Positions 23,705-33,061 of a stretch of 64,000 nt of DNA are shown in pieces; the stretch's first letter is position 1; every line of letters begins with the position of its first letter. Source of the stretch: Bergeyella cardium. GTDB taxonomy: Bacteria > Bacteroidota > Bacteroidia > Flavobacteriales > Weeksellaceae. Below the pieces are notes generated by a model, which was not told the DNA's origin, made no database searches, and saw nothing but the letters and a program-made list of their open reading frames with translations. Where the stretch lies: positions 1,258,001-1,322,000 of the forward strand of contig NZ_QYCZ01000001.1 in the NCBI RefSeq assembly GCF_003614945.1, given 5' to 3'. Made by a program: the position numbers and the translations under genes.

Positions 23705-26659
23705 TTAAAAACCAAGTGTAAATCCTGCAGAAATCGTCTTGAAAGACGGGGTTCTATCGTCGGTAGTACCAGAAACTCCCTGCTCTGGGTCTATACCTTT
23801 ATGACTTTGCCAAGTCCAAAGGTTATCTGCCTGTACAAAGAATCTAAGGCTTTTTGCACCTATACCTTCAAGCATTTCTTTGGGTAAGTTATATCCAAGA
23901 GTTAAGGATTTTAGTCTTATGTAATTATTCTTGAATAAGAATCTCGTAGAATAGCTTGCGGCATTTTTATTCGCATCCTGAGTTCCATATAAAAGTGCTG
24001 GTACATCAGTATATCTATTATCAGGAGTCCAAGCATTTTTAATATCCTCTGACTGCTGTCTAACAGCTGCTAAACCAGACATTAACCCCGCATAAGTATA
24101 GTCATAAATATAACTACCAAAGCTAAAATTAAACAGGATATTCAAGTCTAAATTTTTATACTTAAAATAGTTGGTAAAGCCACCCGTGAAGTCTGGTAGA
24201 GAAGACCCTTTATAGATTCTGTTCTCTTTCTTATTTGCTTCGTTGTAATCGGTAGTGGTTACTCTGTTACCGTTTGCATCATTAATATACCACTGAGCAA
24301 GACCTGTATCAGGATTTACACCTGCCCATTCTGGAAGGAAGAAATCGTATAAAGAGCGACCTTCTTCCCATCTCTTAGTTCCCGTTAGCAATTCTTTTTG
24401 TGGGAATTTTGTGATTTTATTTTTAACGAATGAAATATTAAAGTTTGAGTTCCAAGTAAAATTATCAGATTCCACATTTACCGTATTGAGGTTTGCTTCC
24501 CAGCCATAGTTTTTTAAACTTGCAATATTGGTTACTATGGATTTATTCCCTGTAGAGCCTGGTAACGGTTTCGCGTAAATCAAATCTACAGAGCTCCTCT
24601 CGAAGTATTCTACACTACCATTTATCCTTTTTTTTAGAATAGCAAAATCAAGTCCTGCATTTACCGTTGCTGTTTTCTCCCAACGCAAATCTCTATCAGA
24701 TACTCCTCCTAAAACTACCCCCGGATTTTCTCCCTGGTTATATCCTGCATTGTAGAGTGTGATGTATGGGAAGTAAGAATCTGTCTTATTATTCCCCAAT
24801 TCTCCATAAGAAGCTCTTAGTTTAAGGTTATTGATATTCTTAGAGTCTTTCAAGAAGTTTTCTTTGGAGATTACCCAAGAGAATCCTCCGGAGTAGAAGA
24901 GTCCCCATCTGGTATTTTTGCTAAATCGGGTTGAGCCATCGGTACGGAAAGAGCCTTCGAGGAAATACTTACCTCCATAGTTATAAGAGAGCCTTCCCAA
25001 ATACGAAACCAATCTTTCACGATAGAAATTCCCTGTAATAGATTTCTTCACACTTGCACCATCGAGTACATCTACACCTGTTAAGAAACCAGTGGCTGTA
25101 GCAGAGAATGGCTCATAAGTATATTGATATACCTCGAATATCCCTTGCCCATTGAGGTTATGTTCTCCAAAGGACTGGTTATAGTTTAAGCTATTGGTAA
25201 AGTTAATCGTCTGATTGATATTTCTCACCTGGGTAATACTTCCTTTACTTGTTGCAGCTACATATCCATATCGGTTGTTGCTGTAGCTGTAAGAGTCATA
25301 GATATAAAACTCATAACCGAGTTGAGATTTAAAGGTAAGATAAGGAGCAAGTGTAGCTTCCATATACCCATTTACGAGGGTATTGTACCTTCTTATAAGG
25401 GTTTTATCATATTTAAGATCTCCCAATATATTATCATTATTTCCTACAGTTGATGGTCTTTTAGAATTAATGCCTGTACCATTACCATAGTCAAGAATAG
25501 GATGTCCCTGTGCATCTCTTAGAGGCTGCCCATTTGCATCCATTTTATAGATTGGGTAGATGTTTGGCATTCTGTAAATCCAAGCCATACCACCTTCATA
25601 TCCTGATTGAGTAGGAATATTTTCATTGGAAGCATTAAATGCGGTTCTGAGCCCTGCATTAAGCCAAGGTTTCAATTTGGAGTCCATATTCATCCTTACG
25701 CCTACTCTTTCAAAGTTTGATGACCTCACCATACCGTCCATTTTCAGGTAATCTGTTGCAAAGAAGTATCGTGTATTGGCACTACCACCACTCACATCAA
25801 AACGATGCTCCTGTTTAAATGCTGCTTTATTAAGTACAGCATCTTCCCAATTGGTATCCCATCGAAGACCTGCTCCATTTACCACATTACCATTTTCATC
25901 TATCGGTCGAGCTACATTATAAGGGTTATAGCCAAGAGTGGTTATTAAATTATCAGATGCGTACTGACCCGCCGCAGCACTGTTTCCTATGGTAAGATTA
26001 CCCTGTGCATCATAAGTATAGAGCTGGCTGTTTCTAAGCGCCTGCCAAGTGTATTTCATAAAGTCTTCTGCACCGAGGAGCTTATGAAGTTTCACCCCCG
26101 GTGAGGATACCCCTACCAATGAAGTGAGATTAAATGAAGGCTTAGCGTTTAGCCTCCCATTTTTAGTCGTGATTACAATCACCCCATTCGCCGCCCTGGA
26201 ACCATAGAGTGCAGATGATGCAGCATCTTTCAGCACCGTCATAGATTCTATCTGGTCTTGCGGTATGCTGCTCAGGTTACCGTTAAACGGCACTCCATCT
26301 AATATAATCAGCGGATAAGTACTCGCAGACATAGAGCCTACCCCGCGAATGTAGATAGATGGCGATGAACCTGGCTGACCGGAGGTATTATAAATATTAA
26401 CCCCCGCTGTAGAGCCCTGCAATGCTGTACCAATATTGGTTGCTTGTTGCGTCTTAAGGGTCTTACTATCAACGGAGGATACTGCACCTACTATCGCTTC
26501 TTTCTTTTGTTTACCGTACGCTACTACTACTACTTCATCTATGCTCGTCACTTTCGTAGAGTCGGTTTTCTTCGTCTGTGCCATAATCATCGTCTGTCCT
26601 AAGAAAAACCAAACACCGGCACTCAATACTTTTATTCTCATATCTTTTTTATGTATCAT
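23705..26659 (-). CDS. SusC/RagA family TonB-linked outer-membrane channel
   Basis: A 984-residue TonB-dependent transporter of the SusC type. A signal peptide (ending MIMAQ) is followed almost at once by the TonB-box region SIDEVVVVAYGKQKKEAIVG (about residues 39-58), then the plug (YIRGVGSMSASTYPLIILDG; ALYGSRAANGVIVITTKNG) and a 22-strand barrel ending in Phe. The ~80-residue carboxypeptidase-regulatory-like domain that normally precedes the TonB box in SusC is missing. Start at 26659 or the ATG at 26641. Pairs with the SusD downstream. Confidence 0.93.
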   Translation of the reverse strand: MIHKKDMRIKVLSAGVWFFLGQTMIMAQTKKTDSTKVTSIDEVVVVAYGKQKKEAIVGAVSSVDSKTLKTQQATNIGTALQGSTAGVNIYNTSGQPGSSPSIYIRGVGSMSASTYPLIILDGVPFNGNLSSIPQDQIESMTVLKDAASSALYGSRAANGVIVITTKNGRLNAKPSFNLTSLVGVSSPGVKLHKLLGAEDFMKYTWQALRNSQLYTYDAQGNLTIGNSAAAGQYASDNLITTLGYNPYNVARPIDENGNVVNGAGLRWDTNWEDAVLNKAAFKQEHRFDVSGGSANTRYFFATDYLKMDGMVRSSNFERVGVRMNMDSKLKPWLNAGLRTAFNASNENIPTQSGYEGGMAWIYRMPNIYPIYKMDANGQPLRDAQGHPILDYGNGTGINSKRPSTVGNNDNILGDLKYDKTLIRRYNTLVNGYMEATLAPYLTFKSQLGYEFYIYDSYSYSNNRYGYVAATSKGSITQVRNINQTINFTNSLNYNQSFGEHNLNGQGIFEVYQYTYEPFSATATGFLTGVDVLDGASVKKSITGNFYRERLVSYLGRLSYNYGGKYFLEGSFRTDGSTRFSKNTRWGLFYSGGFSWVISKENFLKDSKNINNLKLRASYGELGNNKTDSYFPYITLYNAGYNQGENPGVVLGGVSDRDLRWEKTATVNAGLDFAILKKRINGSVEYFERSSVDLIYAKPLPGSTGNKSIVTNIASLKNYGWEANLNTVNVESDNFTWNSNFNISFVKNKITKFPQKELLTGTKRWEEGRSLYDFFLPEWAGVNPDTGLAQWYINDANGNRVTTTDYNEANKKENRIYKGSSLPDFTGGFTNYFKYKNLDLNILFNFSFGSYIYDYTYAGLMSGLAAVRQQSEDIKNAWTPDNRYTDVPALLYGTQDANKNAASYSTRFLFKNNYIRLKSLTLGYNLPKEMLEGIGAKSLRFFVQADNLWTWQSHKGIDPEQGVSGTTDDRTPSFKTISAGFTLGF

Positions 26660-27031
26660 ACCTATAATTATAATATGGGTTTTGAATTCCCAAATATGTA
26701 AAAAAATATTGATAGCTCAAATTTTTAGCCTAAGTTTTTCCCATTTCATTTTAGGTTTAAATATAAAAACCTACAAATCAAATTAATAAAATTAATGCAA
26801 TAAAACCTGATTAGCCCATATTTTTATTAAAAACCAATGAACCACCTATAAAATATACTATTTTAAATTTATTCAACAGTATTTATTTCCTACTCCAACT
26901 TCATTTTCAATAAATCTACACTAAAAACTATCGATTTATTTCTCCTTTTTCTATTTTAGCCATCAGTGAAGCAAAAAGTTGGAAACCCCATAGGAAATAT
27001 AAACCTACCGATATAGTTTGAAAAAATAGAA
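26660..27031. other. AT-rich gene-free region upstream of SusC
   Basis: About 370 bp without a credible gene. It should contain the SusC promoter, but I found no clean TAnnTTTG/TTTG pair. No sigma/anti-sigma or hybrid sensor gene accompanies the locus. Confidence 0.4.
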
Positions 27032-27083
27032 AAACTCCTTCCCAATACTTCCCTGAATAAGGAAAAATATTAAGAAGGAGTTT
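27032..27083 (-). terminator. tyrS terminator
   Basis: AAACTCCTTC (27032-27041) pairs perfectly with GAAGGAGTTT (27074-27083), with additional pairing inside (AATA...TATT). It lies 25 bp after the tyrS stop. Confidence 0.7.
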
Positions 27084-27107
27084 GATAACTATTAATTAAA
27101 ATCGTAA

Positions 27108-28400
27108 TTAGATTATTCTAATGATAAAATAATTTTTCTTTCCTTTTTGGAGGAGGAGATAGCTTCCCGCAATGAAATCCTCCTCTCGAGCTACAAATGA
27201 ATCTGCCACCTTCTCTTTATTTACCGAGATGGAATTGCCTTTCAGCTCTCTTTGCGCTTCGCTTTTGGATTTGAGGAAGCCTGTTTTTTCGGAGAGCAGC
27301 TCTACGATGCCAGTGCCCAAGACCTCTTCGCGGCTGATTTCTTTCTGAGGTACGCCCTCAAAGATTTCAAGGAAAGTTCGTGGCGCCAATGTTTTTATTT
27401 CCTGAGAGGCAGCCCCTCCGAAGAGGATTTCTGATGCCTTTACGGCATTCTCCCAGTCCGCTCGAGAATGCACAAGAGTGGTGATTTCCTGTGCGAGCCT
27501 CTTCTGCAAAATTCTGAGGTGCGGCGCCTGAGAATGCTCCTCTACGAGAGCAGAAATCTCATCTTTCGCGAGCATTGTAAAGATTTTGATGTAGCGCTCG
27601 GCATCGGCATCTGAGGTATTGAGCCAATACTGATAGAACTTATAGGGTGAGGTTTTCTCAGGGTCTAGCCAGATATTCCCTCCCTCGCTTTTTCCGAACT
27701 TGGTGCCGTCTGCCTTCGTGATGAGCGGGCAGGTCATTGCATACGCCTTACCGCCAGAGATACGCCTAATCATCTCCGTACCCGTAGTGATATTCCCCCA
27801 TTGGTCGGAGCCGCCCATCTGGAGCGTACACTGCTTTTCTTTGTAGAGATGGAGGAAATCATAGCCCTGAATCAATTGATAAGAAAACTCGGTGAAGGAC
27901 ATTCCATCGGTGTTTTCATTGGGGTCAAATCGTTTCTTTACGGAGTCTTTTGCCATCATATAATTTACAGTAATGTGCTTGCCCACATCACGGATGAAAG
28001 AGAGGAAGGAGAAGCCTTTCATCCAATCGTAATTATTAACGAGCTCGGCAGCATTAGGAGCATCACTATCAAAATCGAGAAACTTTGAGAGTTGTTTTTT
28101 AATGCCCATAATGTATTGTGCGAGCATTTCCTCAGTCAGGAGATTTCTCTCAGCCGACTTACCAGAGGGGTCGCCAATCATCCCCGTAGCACCACCCACA
28201 AGGGCATACGGCTTATGTCCGCAATTCTGGAAGTGTTTTAGCATCATTATCCCAACCAAATTCCCAATATGCAATGAATCCGCAGTAGGGTCAAATCCTA
28301 TATATGCCGAACGAAGCCCTTCCATAAGGTGTTCTTCAGTTTCAGGCATTATATCCTGAATCATCCCTCGCCAGCGCAGTTCTTCTACAAAGTTTTTCAT
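27108..28400 (-). CDS. tyrS: Tyrosyl-tRNA synthetase
   Basis: A 430-residue class I aminoacyl-tRNA synthetase. The HIGH-type motif is HIGN at residues 44-47 (after [11 protein letters not shown]). The KMSKS-type motif is KFGKS near residue 235 ([14 protein letters not shown]), as usual for bacterial TyrRS. The substrate motif QGYDFLHLY and the C-terminal S4-like RNA-binding domain ([17 protein letters not shown]) are present. Own promoter upstream. Confidence 0.98.
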   Translation of the reverse strand: MKNFVEELRWRGMIQDIMPETEEHLMEGLRSAYIGFDPTADSLHIGNLVGIMMLKHFQNCGHKPYALVGGATGMIGDPSGKSAERNLLTEEMLAQYIMGIKKQLSKFLDFDSDAPNAAELVNNYDWMKGFSFLSFIRDVGKHITVNYMMAKDSVKKRFDPNENTDGMSFTEFSYQLIQGYDFLHLYKEKQCTLQMGGSDQWGNITTGTEMIRRISGGKAYAMTCPLITKADGTKFGKSEGGNIWLDPEKTSPYKFYQYWLNTSDADAERYIKIFTMLAKDEISALVEEHSQAPHLRILQKRLAQEITTLVHSRADWENAVKASEILFGGAASQEIKTLAPRTFLEIFEGVPQKEISREEVLGTGIVELLSEKTGFLKSKSEAQRELKGNSISVNKEKVADSFVAREEDFIAGSYLLLQKGKKNYFIIRII

Positions 28401-28435
28401 TATATAATCCTATTTATTTTCAAAAATTAAGGGAA

Positions 28436-28466
28436 CAAATGTAAGGATTAGCACAGACTTCGCAAA
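28436..28466 (-). promoter_or_regulatory. tyrS promoter
   Basis: On the minus strand TTTG (plus 28466-28463), 19 bp, TACATTTG (plus 28443-28436): an exact consensus match, 35 bp before the tyrS ATG. Confidence 0.72.
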
Positions 28467-28475
28467 AATAAAAAC

Positions 28476-28503
28476 CCCAGCAATAGGAAAGCCTACTGCT
28501 GGG
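28476..28503 (-). terminator. Terminator of the DUF4294 gene
   Basis: CCCAGCAATAGG and CCTACTGCTGGG form a 12-bp stem with one mismatch; A/T-runs flank both sides. It lies 29 bp past the DUF4294 stop. Confidence 0.75.
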
Positions 28504-28532
28504 AAAAATACAATTATATGGAAAATCGAAAA

Positions 28533-29249
28533 CTAATTACCTCTTGCAATTTTAAAGTCCTGATAACCTTCGTAAGGCTTTAGATAGCCAAAATTCCAAC
28601 TGCTCTGGAGAAGGTTTTCTAAAAACTCATCAGCCCTGAACCTGTGCGGGTCATACGGCTCTTTTATGTATACATCTACTGCATTTCCTTTTACATTCCA
28701 CCAGAAAGCGCTCCAGCCTCCTCTAAGCTCCTTTATAATTTCATATACGGTTTTTCCGGTTGCCCTGTGCATTAGCTTGGCAAAAATCTGCCCTTCGGAA
28801 GTGGTGAGCTCCCTTAATTTAGTTTCGTACTGAGAGGCGAGCTCATTTTGCTTATTTCTTATATACTGCCTGCGTTCGCGACCTTTGTATTGTTCTAATT
28901 TGTGTTCTAAATCACGATATTGGTCAAGCGCTTCTAGAAAGAGTGGATACACCCTGCTGAGTTTTTTATTGATAAAGAAATAATAATTTTTGTCGAGCTG
29001 ATTATTAAATCTAGGCTTATTGAGAAGGACTAATTCATCTAAAACCACGACCGTTTCTCCATCTATTTCATAAATTTTGGCCTTTTGAGCTTCATCATAA
29101 TAATAGCGGTTACCGTGCTCATCTACTTTTATCTTATCCTGTGGATACTGGCTTAGAGACTTCACCGTTACCGCTGTATTATCATCCTGAGAATAAGCCC
29201 AAATACTTATAAAAAGGAAGAAAATGCTCGTATATTTATTAATATTCAT
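28533..29249 (-). CDS. DUF4294 domain secreted protein
   Basis: A 238-residue protein with an N-terminal signal peptide (MNINKYTSIFFLFISIWAYS) and one DUF4294 domain, a family confined to Bacteroidota. Typical stretches are YYYDEAQKAKIYEIDGETVV, FINKKLSRVYPLFLEALDQY and GKTVYEIIKELRGGWSAFWW. Function unknown. It is divergent from the M42 peptidase gene with 49 bp between starts. I chose the ATG at 29249, giving a clean signal peptide, over 29282. Confidence 0.82.
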   Translation of the reverse strand: MNINKYTSIFFLFISIWAYSQDDNTAVTVKSLSQYPQDKIKVDEHGNRYYYDEAQKAKIYEIDGETVVVLDELVLLNKPRFNNQLDKNYYFFINKKLSRVYPLFLEALDQYRDLEHKLEQYKGRERRQYIRNKQNELASQYETKLRELTTSEGQIFAKLMHRATGKTVYEIIKELRGGWSAFWWNVKGNAVDVYIKEPYDPHRFRADEFLENLLQSSWNFGYLKPYEGYQDFKIARGN

Positions 29250-29298
29250 TACTTTTACGCCTTGAATTTTCCAACGACACAAAAACCATTCCTTTCTT

Positions 29299-30375
29299 AT
29301 GAATACAAATGAAAAATCATTAGAATTTCTAAAAAACTATCTGAATACTGCCTCTCCTACAGGCTACGAACGCAATGGACAAAAAGTATGGATGGACTAC
29401 ATAAAGCCCTATGTAGATACCATAGAAGTAGATCACTACGGTACCTGCTACGGGATTATAAACCCAAATGCAGACTTCAAAGTAGTGATAGAAGCACACG
29501 CAGATGAAATCTCTTGGTATGTGAATTATATCACAGATGATGGGCTCATTTATGTAATACGAAACGGGGGCTCCGACCAAGCCATTGCTCCCTCCAAAGT
29601 GGTAAATATACACGGAGAAAAAGGAATCGTAAAAGGCGTTTTTGGCTGGCCAGCCATACACACACGAATAGGAAGCAAAGACGAACCCACCCCAAAAATT
29701 GAAAATATCTTTATAGACTGCGGTGCTTCTTCCAAAGAAGAAGTAGAAAGCCTCGGAATCTATGTGGGCTGTATGATAACCTACCCAGATGAGTTCTTTG
29801 AAATGAACGATAAATACTTCGTATGCCGTGCGCTGGACAACCGAATCGGTGGTTTTATGATAGCCGAAGTAGCCCGCCTGCTAAAAGAGAACAAAAAGAA
29901 ACTCCCTTTCGGACTCTACATTACCAATTCCGTACAAGAAGAAGTGGGGCTATACGGTGCAGATATGATTGCCGACACCATAAAACCCAATATCGCCATC
30001 GTAACCGATGTAACCCACGATACTACCACACCGATGATTGATAAGAAAAAAGAAGGCGACCAAAAATGTGGCAACGGTCCTGTGGTATTCTTTGCACCAA
30101 GTGTGCATCACAACATTCGGGAGCTGATTATAAACACCGCTAAGGAGAAAAACATTCCCTACCAAAGAGCCGCTGCAAGCCGCTCCACAGGTACAGACAC
30201 TGATGCCTTTGCACACTCCAACGGCGGCGTACCCAGTGCCCTCATCTCACTCCCCCTAAGGTATATGCACACCACAGTAGAAATGGTCTCTAAAGAAGAT
30301 GTTCAGAATGTAATCCAACTCATCTACGAAACCCTTCTTAAAATAAAACCCAAAATGAATTTAAAATACCATTAA
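29299..30375 (+). CDS. M42 family metallo-aminopeptidase
   Basis: A 358-residue M42 peptidase (tetrahedral aminopeptidase/glutamyl aminopeptidase type). Metal and catalytic motifs: EAHADEISWYV (first His, Asp), CRALDNRIGG (bridging Asp), NSVQEEVGLYG (catalytic and metal Glu), VTDVTHD (Asp) and the late MHTTVEMV (His). Cytosolic, probably a homo-dodecamer by family. It is followed by a hairpin with a T-run. Confidence 0.93.
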   Translation: MNTNEKSLEFLKNYLNTASPTGYERNGQKVWMDYIKPYVDTIEVDHYGTCYGIINPNADFKVVIEAHADEISWYVNYITDDGLIYVIRNGGSDQAIAPSKVVNIHGEKGIVKGVFGWPAIHTRIGSKDEPTPKIENIFIDCGASSKEEVESLGIYVGCMITYPDEFFEMNDKYFVCRALDNRIGGFMIAEVARLLKENKKKLPFGLYITNSVQEEVGLYGADMIADTIKPNIAIVTDVTHDTTTPMIDKKKEGDQKCGNGPVVFFAPSVHHNIRELIINTAKEKNIPYQRAAASRSTGTDTDAFAHSNGGVPSALISLPLRYMHTTVEMVSKEDVQNVIQLIYETLLKIKPKMNLKYH

Positions 30376-30405
30376 AGGGGGGAGACATTGCCTCCTTTAT
30401 TACTT

Positions 30406-30428
30406 AGAGGCTTTGCCTCTTTTTTTTA
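30406..30428 (+). terminator. Terminator after the M42 peptidase gene
   Basis: AGAGGC-TTT-GCCTCT followed by eight further T on the plus strand, 31 bp after the peptidase stop. Confidence 0.75.
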
Positions 30429-30438
30429 ATAAATCACT

Positions 30439-30993
30439 ATGAAAAAAATAGTATTCGCACCGATGAAAAATCGCCAGATATGGATAGCATTTCTACTTGC
30501 CAATGCGGTGTATTTATTGATGATTGTAGTGAGCATCCCTCATCTGCAAATGCTTTCACAGGGCTTGCCTATATTAGATATGAGACCAAAAGGCTATACA
30601 CTAAACGAAGTAGAAGCGCTATACACCGCCTTAGGAAGCGAGGGGCGCAGCTATTACCTCTTCCCTCAGCTCTTTCTCGATGCGTTTTACCCAGCGCTTT
30701 TTGCCTTAGCCTATACTTGGATTATCAGCAGGCTGTTGCAACAGCTCTCCGCAGAAAGCAAATGGCTAAAAATCCTAAGCTATCTACCGCTGCTCACCAG
30801 CTTTTTTGATTATTCTGAAAACCTCTGCACCTTTATCGGACTTAAAAGCTACGACGAACTCTCCCCAATGGTGGTTCAATTCGGGAGTATTTTCACGATG
30901 ATGAAAAATATTTTTGGGATGATGACTTTCAGTGCGGTGATACTCCTCTTTATAGTCTGGATAATACGGAAACGACGCCTTTACTCCACTTAA
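30439..30993 (+). CDS. Hypothetical four-helix membrane protein
   Basis: A 184-residue integral membrane protein with hydrophobic segments at about residues 14-34, 80-98, 113-132 and 150-173, and a ~40-residue loop after the first (LNEVEALYTALGSEGRSYYL). No family is recognised with confidence and no catalytic motif is seen. It is isolated between intergenic palindromes, with its start 10 bp after a terminator T-run. Confidence 0.7.
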   Translation: MKKIVFAPMKNRQIWIAFLLANAVYLLMIVVSIPHLQMLSQGLPILDMRPKGYTLNEVEALYTALGSEGRSYYLFPQLFLDAFYPALFALAYTWIISRLLQQLSAESKWLKILSYLPLLTSFFDYSENLCTFIGLKSYDELSPMVVQFGSIFTMMKNIFGMMTFSAVILLFIVWIIRKRRLYST

Positions 30994-31187
30994 TTATTAA
31001 ATAAAAAAGAGGCGATGCCTCCTAATAAAAGAAACGATACCTCTAAAAAAAAGGCAATGCCTCCTCCGCTGGGCGTGCTTTTATTTATAAAATGAAAAAA
31101 GAGGCAGTACCTCCCTCCTTGCTATCAATTTTTTTAGCAAATTTGCAGCCGATATTAAATGACCGACTTAATTACCTTAATTAGAAA

Positions 31188-32579
31188 ATGAAAATAAAGT
31201 ATTCTGAGCTTATCGACCAAACGCTCTACTTCCCTACGGAGGAGTTTAATGTAGAGGAAAACAACCTGAAATTTCACAACATCCCACTAATGGAGCTGGT
31301 GGAAAAGTTTGGTACGCCACTGAAGTTTAACTATATCCCCAAAATATCGCTGAACATACAGAAGACAAAAACTTGGTTTAAGGAAGCCTTCGAGCGAAAT
31401 GAATACACAAAAAGCTACCGATACTGCTATTGTACCAAATCCAGCCACTTCAAATTTGTATTAGATGAAGCCTTGAAGAATGATATTTCTATTGAAACCT
31501 CATCGGCGTATGATATGGACATCGTGAAATCTCTGTACGAAGAAGGGAAGTTTGATAAAAATATGGAGGTTATCTGCAATGGATTTAAAACCGATGACTA
31601 CCTCAATAAAATTGCCGATGCCATCAATCAAGGGTTTGAAAACATTATCCCAATCTTGGACAACTACCGAGAGCTGGAAAAGCTCACCGAAAGTATAGAC
31701 ACTACTTTTGATATCGGGATTCGTATTGCCTCTGAGGAAGAACCAAAATTTGAGTTCTATACCTCTCGATTGGGGATTGGTTACAAAGACATCATCCCCT
31801 ACTACAGCCAAAAAATAGCCGACCACCCAAGTGCAAGGCTTAAAATGTTACATTTCTTCATCAATACGGGGATTAAAGACACGGCTTACTATTGGAACGA
31901 GCTCTACAAATGCCTGAGAGTCTACGCAAGGCTCAAAAAAGTAGCACCAGAAGTAGATTCCCTAAACATCGGAGGTGGGCTACCGATAAAAACATCGCTG
32001 AACTTTGACTACGATTATCAGTATATGATTAATGAAATCGTGTTTCAGATAAAGAAATTCTGCGAAGAAGAAGGCGTAGAAGAACCGAACATCTATACCG
32101 AATTCGGGAGCTTTACTGTAGGCGAAAGCGGGGGGCACCTCTATAAAATCATCGCTCAGAAAAGACAAAACGACAGGGAAAAGTGGAATATGATAGACTC
32201 CTCATTTATGACCACCCTACCCGATACTTGGGCCATCTCTCGGCACTTCATTATGCTCCCCCTGAACCGCTGGGAAGATACTTATGAAAGGGTATTCCTC
32301 GGTGGGCTTACCTGCGATTCGGATGATTATTATAACTCTGAACAGCACATTAACGCCATCTACCTCCCAACTTATAACGATACCAAGCCACTCTACATCG
32401 GGTTTTTCCATACGGGAGCGTACCAAGAGACGATTAGCGGCTATGGTGGAGTGCATCACTGCCTGATGCCTCAGCCCAAGCACATCCTTATAGATACCGA
32501 TGAGGAGGGGAACTTTACCTATACCGTCTTCCGTGAAGAGCAAAAACCCGAAGAAGTTCTCAAACTTTTAGGATACTAA
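31188..32579 (+). CDS. speA: Arginine decarboxylase (PLP, SpeA-like)
   Basis: A 463-residue PLP-dependent decarboxylase with the alanine-racemase fold, the short Bacteroidota form of biosynthetic arginine decarboxylase (the enterobacterial SpeA is much longer). PLP lysine is probably in RYCYCTKSSHFKFV near residue 83. Other family features are SLNIGGGLP (phosphate binding), IYTEFGSFTVGESG and FLGGLTCDSDDYY (substrate carboxylate/Cys-Asp). Converts arginine to agmatine for polyamine synthesis. Specificity for arginine is from overall resemblance. Confidence 0.85.
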   Translation: MKIKYSELIDQTLYFPTEEFNVEENNLKFHNIPLMELVEKFGTPLKFNYIPKISLNIQKTKTWFKEAFERNEYTKSYRYCYCTKSSHFKFVLDEALKNDISIETSSAYDMDIVKSLYEEGKFDKNMEVICNGFKTDDYLNKIADAINQGFENIIPILDNYRELEKLTESIDTTFDIGIRIASEEEPKFEFYTSRLGIGYKDIIPYYSQKIADHPSARLKMLHFFINTGIKDTAYYWNELYKCLRVYARLKKVAPEVDSLNIGGGLPIKTSLNFDYDYQYMINEIVFQIKKFCEEEGVEEPNIYTEFGSFTVGESGGHLYKIIAQKRQNDREKWNMIDSSFMTTLPDTWAISRHFIMLPLNRWEDTYERVFLGGLTCDSDDYYNSEQHINAIYLPTYNDTKPLYIGFFHTGAYQETISGYGGVHHCLMPQPKHILIDTDEEGNFTYTVFREEQKPEEVLKLLGY

Positions 32580-32583
32580 AACC

Positions 32584-32607
32584 AAAGCCGAGACCTTTCT
32601 CGGCTTT
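32584..32607. terminator. Bidirectional terminator speA / Nudix
   Basis: AAAGCCGAGA and TCTCGGCTTT form a perfect 10-bp stem with a 4-base loop between convergent genes; it reaches the last codon of the Nudix gene. Confidence 0.82.
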
Positions 32608-33022
32608 AGTATTCCCTCTCACTTACGAGTTTTTCATATACAATTTTATCAATCGGTAGGTCAAAAGGATTTCCATCGGCTATTGGGTGCCATACGACCT
32701 GCTCTATACACGGATCCATTACGAGCAAATCTTCATCGTTTTCCAGTTCTACTTTGTAATAAATGGTAAGGAGCTGCTCATTATCCTTAAACCTGGATAC
32801 CAGAAAATCCTCCTGAGTATAGAAATGCTCTGCTGATTTTATGCTGAGATTAAGCTCTTCGGCGAGCTCTCTTTGGAGGCATTCGAGGGTACCTTCGCCA
32901 AATTCAAGTCCCCCACCTGGGAGCTTTGTAAGGTATTTGCCTGCATATTCTTCATTTAAGATAAGGATTTTCTCGTCCTTTATACAGAGGGCATAGACTC
33001 GTATATTAAAACTATCTATCAT
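32606..33022 (-). CDS. Nudix hydrolase
   Basis: A 138-residue Nudix protein. The Nudix box starts at Gly37 (GGLEFGEGTLECLQRELAEE), with REXXEE at residues 51-56, matching GX5EX7REUXEEXGU. It hydrolyses a nucleoside diphosphate linked to another group; the substrate is not predictable. A minus-strand -7-like TATATTTG (plus 33047-33040) lies 17 bp upstream of the ATG. Confidence 0.9.
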   Translation of the reverse strand: MIDSFNIRVYALCIKDEKILILNEEYAGKYLTKLPGGGLEFGEGTLECLQRELAEELNLSIKSAEHFYTQEDFLVSRFKDNEQLLTIYYKVELENDEDLLVMDPCIEQVVWHPIADGNPFDLPIDKIVYEKLVSEREY

Positions 33023-33061
33023 TATTTAAAAATTTAGAGCAAATATACTAAGTTCAAGTTT

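Larger units (their letters stand above)
30381..31114. repeat. Scattered GAGGC-type palindromes flanking one gene
   Basis: Six related 13-15-bp palindromes of the form GAGGC-(A/G/T-rich 2-3)-GCCTCC occur: 30381-30394, 30407-30419, 31009-31022, 31031-31044 (degenerate), 31052-31064 and 31101-31114. All are intergenic, on both sides of the membrane-protein gene. Confidence 0.65.
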
